The notes below the pieces were generated by a model. It was not told the DNA's origin and searched no databases. It saw only the letters and a program-made list of their open reading frames with translations. Source: JAJZQD01 sp021847735 (GTDB lineage Bacteria > Bacillota > Thermincolia > Thermincolales > UBA2595). Taken from it: a DNA stretch of 6,091 nucleotides. The position numbers and the translations under genes are program-made. This document shows positions 1 to 4,022 of the stretch, piece by piece. Position 1 is the stretch's first letter. Each line of letters opens with the position of its first letter. The stretch is from NCBI GenBank assembly GCA_027324025.1, contig DAHVYW010000071.1, forward strand, positions 1 to 6,091, in the 5' to 3' direction.

Positions 1-425
1 TGGGCTATACTTTGGAAGACGATTTGCCTCTTATTAATAATGCCACATCTGAAGATTTAAAATTAATATGGCTCATTAATAGCCATTTGGAATTTAGCTC
101 GAATGATATCAAGGAAGATGTTAAACAGCTTAGTAACAGCATCATCGCATATTCCCATGAAGAGTCGGAGTTTCTAAAGAAAGCTTTTGACAACTTAATC
201 AAAGCTAGTTGGATTGATTTAGAATTCAATTCATTAAAACAGATAAATTCTGAACAAGATAAACTGGTTGTTTATTTAGATGATAGTAATAATACTATCG
301 AGTGGAGTGCGTTATTGGCGGATGATAGAAAAAATATTTTTATTAACATGGGAAACCAATGGTGTTTGCCACTAAATTTGTACAGCAACCATTTTCTGAA
401 TTCTAAAGCAAAGCCTTCTAAGTAG
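1..425 (+). CDS. C-terminal part of an unrecognised protein, possibly an immunity protein (5' end outside the window)
   Basis: The reading frame is already open at the left edge (first full codon at position 3) and ends with TAG at 423-425. A TTG at 12 is available, but it has no ribosome binding site and the frame continues upstream, so this is most likely the last 140 or so residues of a longer or edge-truncated gene. The protein is acidic and soluble, with no membrane segment and one cysteine. It contains helical stretches rich in Leu, Ile, Glu and Lys, then a beta-like part near the end (LVVYLDDS, TIEWSALL, IFINMG). I recognise no family. The gene is clearly more AT-rich than those after 1600. 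It is followed by the same hairpin as the probable immunity gene at 1128-1397, so an immunity protein of an upstream toxin cassette is a reasonable inference, but no family match supports it. Confidence 0.6.
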   Translation, partial: GYTLEDDLPLINNATSEDLKLIWLINSHLEFSSNDIKEDVKQLSNSIIAYSHEESEFLKKAFDNLIKASWIDLEFNSLKQINSEQDKLVVYLDDSNNTIEWSALLADDRKNIFINMGNQWCLPLNLYSNHFLNSKAKPSK

Positions 426-484
426 ATTGGGACAAAACTACCTTCTAATAGTACCTAAAGTTAAGAATGCGGAATAAAAACCAG

Positions 485-517
485 ACCTCAAGGGAGTAAA
501 GTATACTCCCTTGAGGT
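485..517 (+). terminator. Perfect 14-bp stem-loop, copy 1 of a repeated terminator-like element
   Basis: The arms ACCTCAAGGGAGTA (485-498) and TACTCCCTTGAGGT (504-517) pair perfectly around a 5-nt loop. The element lies 60 bases after the stop of the first gene. The following bases (TCCTTATCT) are only moderately T-rich, so termination is likely rather than certain. A near-identical copy lies at 1488-1519, and the matching sequence extends a few bases beyond the stem on both sides (AGACCTCAAGG to TTGAGGTTC). Confidence 0.65.
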
Positions 518-566
518 TCCTTATCTGTGAAGGCTACTTCCAAAAAGATAATTAGGCCGACACAAG

Positions 567-1128
567 GTGGCGACTAATCTCAAGGCCGGGGTTTCCAAGG
601 TAACGGCCAAAGTGAAGCAGATGGTGCAAAAGCCTGATAAAACGGTTAAAAACCTGACTAACCCAAAAACAATCCGGGAGAAAACCCGTGCAGTTGTTAC
701 CGGAGTCAAGTCAACAGTAAACTCCGTCAAAAAGACGGTTTCCGGGGCTGTTTCCAAAGCCAAAAAATTTGCCGGAACCGCTAGACTGGGTCTGCTAACC
801 GCTGCTAAAACAGCCAAAGGTGCCCATGGTCAAATATGCTGTGCCTGCCGCCAACCGCGTGGTATCAGGAGTGAAACAAACCGTAACTACAGGCGCTAAA
901 TTCACCAAGGGTGCGGTATTGGGAGTGTTTGATGCCGGTAAGAGCACAATCACTGGTATTAGCAGCATGGTACGGCATCCGATTCAGACCTACCAAGGAC
1001 TTAAAACTGTTGTCACTAACCCCAGACAGACTTTGCAGGCAATTAAAACCGGGGCGGTAAATGTTGCGAGAGCCTTTGCATCCGGCGATGCTGAGACCAG
1101 GGGCAATAACTATACTGGGAAGTGGTGA
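567..1128 (+). pseudogene. Frameshifted remnant of a polymorphic toxin pre-toxin region, toxin domain missing
   Basis: One frame starts at GTG 567 and runs to 899. A second, one base ahead, is open from about 799 to TGA 1126-1128. Removing one A from the AAA at 816-818 joins them smoothly (AAKTAK then VPMVKYAVPAANR), so this was probably a single gene. The merged product of about 186 residues is basic and helical, with repeated VKxxV patterns. Its second half reads GVFDAGKSTITGI, MVRHPIQTYQGLKTVVTNP and FASGDAETRG. This kind of sequence, with HP/NP helix-turn repeats and a GDAxxR motif, is typical of the region just before the toxin domain in Firmicute polymorphic toxins (from memory of the families). 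The frame stops a few residues after GDAETRG, where a toxin domain would begin, and overlaps the next gene by TGATG. I infer a displaced toxin cassette that lost its toxin domain. The product is unlikely to be functional. A sequencing error at 816-818 is the alternative explanation of the frameshift. Confidence 0.65.
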
Positions 1129-1397
1129 TGAATATGGAAAAACTTACAGTTGAAAAGATTATTGCTAAGTTACAACAAGTTCTAGAAGGGGAGATAAGTC
1201 GGGAAGAGGCTTCTAATTGGGCAGAAAGAGCTTGGAGTATTTTTGACAGAGAAGGTTCGTTAAGTGAGACCGATATTACTGTTTGGAAATGTTTAGACGT
1301 GGTAATGGGTATAGATATAAAGGATTCACCTACAGAATATCTTCATAACGAGGAAGATATTAAAGAATGGATGTCAAGATTTAAAAAGATGTACTAG
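1128..1397 (+). CDS. Small acidic protein, probable immunity protein of the adjacent toxin remnant
   Basis: The product has 89 residues. The start chosen is ATG 1128, which overlaps the stop of the preceding frame (TGATG) and suits translational coupling. ATG 1134 and GTG 1122 are alternatives, and the ribosome binding site is weak (GGGAAGTGG). The protein is soluble and mostly helical, with KIIAKLQQVLEGEISREEASNWAERA near the N terminus, a central VWKCLDVVMGIDIKDSPTEYLH and a C-terminal EEDIKEWMSRF. From memory this layout (helix with ISREEAS.WA, then a W.xL segment, KDSP.xYLH, and DIxxW at the end) matches a small family often found beside polymorphic toxins in Firmicutes and Actinobacteria. 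I cannot name the family. Position directly after a toxin remnant, AT-rich composition and small size support an immunity role. If the toxin is gone the gene may persist as an orphan that protects against toxins from kin. Confidence 0.7.
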   Translation: MNMEKLTVEKIIAKLQQVLEGEISREEASNWAERAWSIFDREGSLSETDITVWKCLDVVMGIDIKDSPTEYLHNEEDIKEWMSRFKKMY

Positions 1398-1449
1398 GAA
1401 TCACAGTTAGAGGATAGAAAAATCAATTGCATTAGCACAACTAATATTG

Positions 1450-1466
1450 CGAACTGAAACAGTTCG
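1450..1466 (+). repeat. Short perfect hairpin CGAACTG-AAA-CAGTTCG
   Basis: Seven perfectly paired bases surround an AAA loop, 52 bases after the probable immunity gene. No T-run follows, so it does not look like a terminator by itself. Together with the terminator-like hairpin 21 bases downstream it gives the transcript end two tandem stems. Function unknown. Confidence 0.3.
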
Positions 1467-1487
1467 AGGTAAATGGACTATTTGCAG

Positions 1488-1519
1488 ACCTCAAGGAGTA
1501 AATTATACTCTCTTGAGGT
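1488..1519 (+). terminator. Stem-loop copy 2 of the repeated terminator-like element
   Basis: ACCTCAAG (1488-1495) pairs with CTTGAGGT (1512-1519), and GAGTA (1496-1500) pairs with TACTC (1506-1510). One T (1511) is bulged and the loop is AATTA. TTCTTCTTCT follows, a pyrimidine tail that suits intrinsic termination of the gene ending at 1397. It is nearly identical to 485-517. The rest of 1398-1598 holds no gene that I can support. Confidence 0.65.
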
Positions 1520-1598
1520 TCTTCTTCTATGGGGTATAGAAAAACTCCGCCCGCCCTCGATTTTTTGAAAGCGACTGTACCAGCATCCACATTTTTTA

Positions 1599-1627
1599 TT
1601 GACACCTTCCGGTTTTCAGGCTAAAAT
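1599..1627 (+). promoter_or_regulatory. Sigma-A promoter of the ferredoxin-MerT-rhodanese operon
   Basis: The -35 box TTGACA (1599-1604) and the -10 box TAAAAT (1622-1627) are separated by exactly 17 bases. Transcription should start near 1634, inside the palindrome at 1632-1652, about 40 bases before the first start codon. Confidence 0.85.
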
Positions 1628-1631
1628 GTAA

Positions 1632-1652
1632 ATATACCCCGCAGGGGTATAT
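1632..1652 (+). promoter_or_regulatory. Palindromic operator of the CsoR/CstR type
   Basis: ATATACCCC (1632-1640) and GGGGTATAT (1644-1652) form a perfect 9-bp inverted repeat around a GCA centre. An ATACCCC/GGGGTAT dyad is the known operator pattern of the CsoR/RcnR repressor family, which includes the copper sensor CsoR and the persulfide sensor CstR. The site begins 5 bases after the -10 box and spans the expected transcription start, the classic place for a repressor. No repressor gene lies in the window. The downstream sulfurtransferase makes a CstR-like persulfide response more likely than a copper response, but the site alone does not decide this. Confidence 0.75.
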
Positions 1653-1673
1653 AAAATTGCTGGGGGGAGAATG

Positions 1674-1865
1674 ATGTTAGAACAGAGAGCGGTCATTGAT
1701 CCCGGGAAATGTGACAGGTCTCCGGGGTGTCCGGCTAAGAAAGTATGCCCTGCGGATGCTATTGAGCAGGAGGATTACGATGATCCGTATTTTGTTAATT
1801 CCTATTGCCAGGGATGCGGCAAGTGTGTTGAGCTGTGCCCGCAAAAAGCCATCAAATTGGTCTAG
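1674..1865 (+). CDS. Small ferredoxin with seven cysteines and an atypical first cluster motif
   Basis: The product has 63 residues and is a cytoplasmic ferredoxin-fold electron carrier. ATG 1674 is preferred over ATG 1671 because it lies at a better distance from the ribosome binding site GGGGGGAG (1662-1669). The second motif is canonical: C45xxC48xxC51xxxC55P. The first is not: C13-x5-C19-x5-C25P, with three cysteines instead of four. By the usual cross-ligation of two-cluster ferredoxins, C45, C48, C51 and C25 would hold one complete [4Fe-4S] cluster. C13, C19 and C55 leave the other with three cysteine ligands, so it would be a [3Fe-4S] cluster or would use a non-cysteine ligand. It is the first gene after the promoter and operator, 30 bases ahead of the MerT-like gene, so it probably supplies electrons for a reaction of this operon. 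The family is certain. The redox partner is unknown. Confidence 0.9.
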   Translation: MLEQRAVIDPGKCDRSPGCPAKKVCPADAIEQEDYDDPYFVNSYCQGCGKCVELCPQKAIKLV

Positions 1866-1895
1866 GTCGTTTTTTCCCAGAGAGGGGGCGGTTGC

Positions 1896-2204
1896 TTGAA
1901 GGAAAAGGCTGCCAGTTTCGGTTCGGTATTGACGGCATTTTTCGCCTGTATATCCTGACTGGGGCCGCTGGTTTTTGCATCACTTGGTTTAAGTGGTGTC
2001 GGTTTTGCGGCAGTTGGCACAATGTCCAAATACAGCGATATATTTTTAGCTGTAACAGGTGCATTGTTGTTGGCTTCCCACTGGATGGCACGTAAAAATA
2101 GAAGCCGATTGAACAAAATCATTTTATGGGTGTCAACCGTCCTTGTGGCGGTTATCATTGCATACGGGAAGAGAGCGTTCCTCTTATCACTTATACGGGG
2201 ATGA
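1896..2204 (+). CDS. MerT-like membrane protein, probable selenoprotein with in-frame TGA at 1956-1958
   Basis: The start is TTG 1896, 7 bases after the ribosome binding site AGGGGG (1883-1888). The frame is open to TGA 2202-2204 except for one internal TGA at 1956-1958. Read through, it gives 102 residues with three predicted membrane helices at about 8-30, 46-64 and 72-91. It aligns by eye with mercuric transporter MerT: FFACIS-U-LGPLVFASLGLSG here matches the MerT segment ASACCLGPLVLIALGFSG, and KIILWVSTVLVAV matches its third helix. The TGA codon sits at the second of MerT's paired membrane cysteines, which pass soft metal ions or thiol-reactive species. With C18 it forms C-I-S-U. The part after the TGA is fully conserved in character, so the frame appears to be translated past it, and a SECIS-like hairpin follows. 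Its end overlaps the rhodanese gene by ATGA. The transported substrate is uncertain: mercury, other soft metals, selenium or sulfane sulfur. A TGC/TGT to TGA nonsense mutation is the alternative. Confidence 0.75.
1964..2011 (+). promoter_or_regulatory. SECIS-like stem-loop downstream of the in-frame TGA
   Basis: The upper stem pairs 1977-1985 (GCATCACTT) with 1991-1999 (AAGTGGTGT): nine pairs, two of them G-U, around the loop GGUUU (1986-1990). A lower stem GCCGC (1964-1968)/GCGGC (2007-2011) closes it across an internal loop. Bacterial SECIS elements lie directly 3' of the UGA and carry GU in a small apical loop; the E. coli fdhF loop contains GGUCU. Here the loop starts 27 bases after the UGA, within the usual bacterial range. 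The fold was worked out by eye only. Confidence 0.6.
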
Positions 2205-2641
2205 TGCGGGTGAAAAAAAGAGTAGGAATAAGCGCGGTATTACTGCTAATTTTAATTGGTTTATTAGTTTCAGGCTGTGGTGGGCCAGGTACAAACAAAA
2301 CAACGGATTCGGCCACCGTCACCACCCCCACCACCGGCTATCAGGATATCACTGCCGGGCAGTTGAAATCCATGCAGGAGTCTGACAAAAACCTGCTCGT
2401 TGTTGATGTCAGGGAAAACGAGGAGTACGGCCTAGGGCACATTTCCGGGTCCCTCCTGATACCCATAGGCGAAGTCCAGTCAAGGGTTAATGAATTACCT
2501 CGGGACAAAAAAATAGTAGTTGTCTGCGCAACCGGCGCGAGAAGCTCACAGGTTGCCGATTATCTGGTTCAACAAGGGTATACCGGGGTTTATAATCTAT
2601 CCGGGGGTTTGGCAAGCTGGCCTTACGAGCTGGTTAAATAG
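2201..2641 (+). CDS. Rhodanese-domain lipoprotein (sulfurtransferase)
   Basis: The product has 146 residues. The start is ATG 2201, which overlaps the MerT-like stop codon (ATGA). The longer frame upstream of it runs inside the MerT-like gene and would bury the signal peptide. Residues 1-26 form a lipoprotein signal: MMRVKKR, then a hydrophobic stretch, then the lipobox LVSGC with C26 as the lipidated cysteine. A Thr-rich linker (about 31-46) leads to a single rhodanese domain (47-146) with DVRENEEYGLGHISGS and the active-site loop C109-ATGA-R114-S. Rhodaneses carry sulfane sulfur as a cysteine persulfide and pass it to thiol acceptors. This one should face outwards, anchored in the membrane beside the MerT-like protein. 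Coupled translation suggests the two work as a pair, for example with the rhodanese handing sulfur or selenium to the Cys/Sec pair. The natural substrate is not evident. Domain and localisation calls are firm, the partnership is inferred. Confidence 0.93.
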   Translation: MMRVKKRVGISAVLLLILIGLLVSGCGGPGTNKTTDSATVTTPTTGYQDITAGQLKSMQESDKNLLVVDVRENEEYGLGHISGSLLIPIGEVQSRVNELPRDKKIVVVCATGARSSQVADYLVQQGYTGVYNLSGGLASWPYELVK

Positions 2642-2672
2642 AGGATGAAGGCCCCTGGCCGAAGGGGACAGG

Positions 2673-2843
2673 ATGTTTATGCAGGTTGATGATAGGTTAT
2701 CAGAGCTGGAAAAAAGCCTCGAGGATTTGCAGAAAAGGTGGCCCGCTCATTCGGTAAAACCCCAGATGATTGAAGAAAGGGAAAACCTCGAGGACGAAAT
2801 AGCTCTTCTTAAAAAGCAGCTATTACCGGGTATTCATAAATAA
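2673..2843 (+). CDS. 56-residue coiled-coil protein with an RWPAHSV motif
   Basis: This short frame starts at ATG 2673, 4 bases after AAGGGGA (2662-2668), and ends with TAA 2841-2843. ATG 2679 is an alternative. Two charged helices rich in Leu, Glu and Lys (RLSELEKSLEDLQK and EERENLEDEIALLKKQLL) flank a central RWPAHSVKPQM, so a helical hairpin or coiled coil is likely. There is no membrane segment and no cysteine. From memory, similar proteins of about 60 residues with a WPAHSV centre occur in Clostridia as uncharacterised proteins, so I consider it a real gene. It lies 31 bases after the rhodanese with no terminator between them, so it is probably the last gene of the operon. Function unknown. 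Confidence 0.75.
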   Translation: MFMQVDDRLSELEKSLEDLQKRWPAHSVKPQMIEERENLEDEIALLKKQLLPGIHK

Positions 2844-2869
2844 AAAGGGGTGAATTCGCTCCTAGTAAG

Positions 2870-2898
2870 TTGACATCTTTTAAATAGTTTTATATAAT
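2870..2898 (+). promoter_or_regulatory. Perfect-consensus sigma-A promoter of the FmdB-type gene
   Basis: TTGACA (2870-2875) and TATAAT (2893-2898) are both exact consensus boxes, 17 bases apart. Transcription should begin near 2905, giving a leader of about 50 bases. Such a promoter should be strong and constitutive unless repressed. Confidence 0.9.
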
Positions 2899-2905
2899 TT
2901 GCACA

Positions 2906-2938
2906 GTTCTAATAATGTGTCTTTGGTACCACTAGAAC
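2906..2938 (+). promoter_or_regulatory. Inverted repeat in the leader of the FmdB-type gene
   Basis: GTTCTA (2906-2911) and TAGAAC (2933-2938) pair perfectly, and GTG/CAC can pair further inside. The repeat begins at the expected 5' end of the transcript and ends 2 bases before the ribosome binding site AGGAGGTGG (2941-2949). It could be an mRNA-stabilising 5' hairpin or an operator. The six-base arms are short enough to be chance. Confidence 0.3.
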
Positions 2939-2955
2939 ACAGGAGGTGGCCTATT

Positions 2956-3162
2956 ATGCCGGCTTATGATTTCAAGTGCAAATCGTGTGAAGATAAGTTT
3001 ACAGTGCGGATATCTATCAGTGAAAGAGACCGGGTGAAATGCCCGAAATGCGGCAGTTCAATTGTACAGCAGGTCTTTACTCCTATCTCGGTAGCGGTAA
3101 AAACAGGAGGGGAAGCCCATTCCTGTGACCTAAGCTGTGGTTCCTCCAGAAAATTTGGCTGA
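2956..3162 (+). CDS. FmdB-type zinc-ribbon protein
   Basis: The product has 68 residues. The start is ATG 2956, 6 bases after the near-perfect ribosome binding site AGGAGGTGG (2941-2949). An upstream in-frame TTG at 2899 lies in the promoter and is rejected. The N terminus MPAYDFKCKSCEDKF is diagnostic of the FmdB/CxxC_CxxC regulatory-protein family. C8xxC11 and C29PKC32G form the zinc ribbon, followed by a short tail. The tail adds C57 and C61 with H55 (HSCDLSC), which could bind a further metal. FmdB was first linked to regulation of formamidase, but the role of most members is unknown. The gene has its own consensus promoter and a strong terminator, so it is monocistronic and its link to its neighbours is not established. 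Confidence 0.9.
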   Translation: MPAYDFKCKSCEDKFTVRISISERDRVKCPKCGSSIVQQVFTPISVAVKTGGEAHSCDLSCGSSRKFG

Positions 3163-3180
3163 GGCTAAATCCTAAAATCT

Positions 3181-3197
3181 AGGGGCAGGGTGCCCTT
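3181..3197 (+). repeat. Small hairpin ahead of the FmdB terminator
   Basis: GGGCA (3183-3187) and TGCCC (3191-3195) pair around GGG, with two weaker outer pairs (one G-U). It lies between the FmdB stop and the main terminator and may protect the mRNA 3' end. Confidence 0.3.
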
Positions 3198-3205
3198 ACG
3201 GTCAA

Positions 3206-3243
3206 AAATCTTCCTAAAACCACTTTTAGGAAGATTTCTTTTT
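3206..3243 (+). terminator. Strong intrinsic terminator of the FmdB-type gene
   Basis: AAATCTTCCTAAAA (3206-3219) and TTTTAGGAAGATTT (3224-3237) form a perfect 14-bp stem around CCAC, followed by CTTTTT. It separates this gene from the two-component operon. In 3244-3320, upstream of the response regulator, I see no convincing sigma-A promoter. Confidence 0.92.
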
Positions 3244-3320
3244 AAAGGTTTTTTTCCGCCAATGCTGAATTATTTTATGTAAACGGTTGTTTCGAAAAAA
3301 ACAGCAAAAGGGGTCATATT

Positions 3321-4022
3321 ATGAACCAATCTGCAAACATTCTGATGGTTGATGACGAGCCCAAGATGCGGGAACTCGTCAAACTTTATCTGGAACGGGA
3401 AGGTTTCAAGGTAACAGAGGCAGGGGACGGTGAGCAGGCTTTGGACCTGCTGCAGGACGCTAAGTATGATCTGGTGGTTCTTGATGTGATGATGCCCAAA
3501 ATTGACGGACTCACGGTCTGTAAAGAGATTAGAAAAAAATATGATACTCCGATTATCTTGCTGACAGCCAGGGGAGAGGAAATTGACCGTGTCCTGGGTT
3601 TTGAGCTTGGAGCCGACGATTATGTAGTCAAACCCTTCAGTCCGCGTGAACTGGCGGCCAGGGTCAAGGCGCTGCTGCGCAGAACCGCGGCAAAACTACC
3701 GGGGACAACGGGGTCTAAGCTGAGTTTCCCGGGTCTGGATATCAATATTGACGCCAGAGAGGTTAAGGTCGAGGGAAACCGGGTAAATCTCACTCCCAAA
3801 GAGTTTGAACTGTTAACATTCCTGGCCAGAAACACCGGCCGAGTCTTTTCCAGGGAACAGTTGTTGGAACATGTTTGGGGCTACGATTTTTACGGAGACC
3901 TCAGAACTGTTGATACCCATGTGAAAAAACTGCGTGAAAAAGTTTCCCGTTTCGGTCATTCCGCCGCCTATATTGTTACCGTTTGGGGAGTCGGTTACAA
4001 ATTTGAGGTGTCAAAATTATGA
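3321..4022 (+). CDS. OmpR/PhoB-family response regulator
   Basis: The product has 233 residues, the usual family length. The start is ATG 3321, preceded by AAAAGGGG. Residues 5-120 are a receiver domain with the acidic pair D11-D12, phosphoacceptor D55 (LVVLDVMMPKIDG), T82 and K104 (KPFSPREL). Residues 135-230 are a winged-helix DNA-binding domain, with LTPKEFELLTFLARNTGRVFSRE and the recognition-helix region RTVDTHVKKLREK, ending in WGVGYKFE. All key residues are present. It should be phosphorylated by the sensor kinase encoded next, whose start overlaps its stop by ATGA, and then bind promoter DNA. The overall style is like ResD, PhoP or WalR, but sequence by eye does not fix which. Target genes are unknown; no obvious direct-repeat binding site stands out in the window. 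Confidence 0.96.
   Translation: MNQSANILMVDDEPKMRELVKLYLEREGFKVTEAGDGEQALDLLQDAKYDLVVLDVMMPKIDGLTVCKEIRKKYDTPIILLTARGEEIDRVLGFELGADDYVVKPFSPRELAARVKALLRRTAAKLPGTTGSKLSFPGLDINIDAREVKVEGNRVNLTPKEFELLTFLARNTGRVFSREQLLEHVWGYDFYGDLRTVDTHVKKLREKVSRFGHSAAYIVTVWGVGYKFEVSKL

Noticed and set aside
816..820. Programmed frameshift joining the two toxin-remnant frames
   Set aside because: The AAAGG context is no known slippery site for a +1 shift and shows no stimulatory structure. A plain insertion or a sequencing error explains it better.
1531..1538. GGGGTATA resembling half of the CsoR/CstR operator
   Set aside because: There is no opposing ATACCCC arm and no promoter next to it, so a chance match is likely.
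1473..1568. 31-residue plus-strand frame with GAGGT just before ATG 1473
   Set aside because: It runs through the terminator-like hairpin, the ribosome binding site is too close to the ATG, and the sequence shows no protein-like pattern.
2126..2200. Longer N terminus of the rhodanese protein
   Set aside because: It would put 25 residues before a clear lipoprotein signal peptide and lies inside the MerT-like gene.
2022..2204. Separate 60-residue membrane protein starting at ATG 2022
   Set aside because: The same frame continues upstream with MerT-like sequence through TGA 1956 to a TTG with a good ribosome binding site, and ATG 2022 has no clear ribosome binding site. It is the C-terminal part of the MerT-like protein.
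2899..2955. Longer N terminus of the FmdB-type protein from TTG 2899
   Set aside because: It starts directly beside the -10 box with no ribosome binding site. ATG 2956 has a near-perfect site and gives the family's normal MPxYxFxC start.
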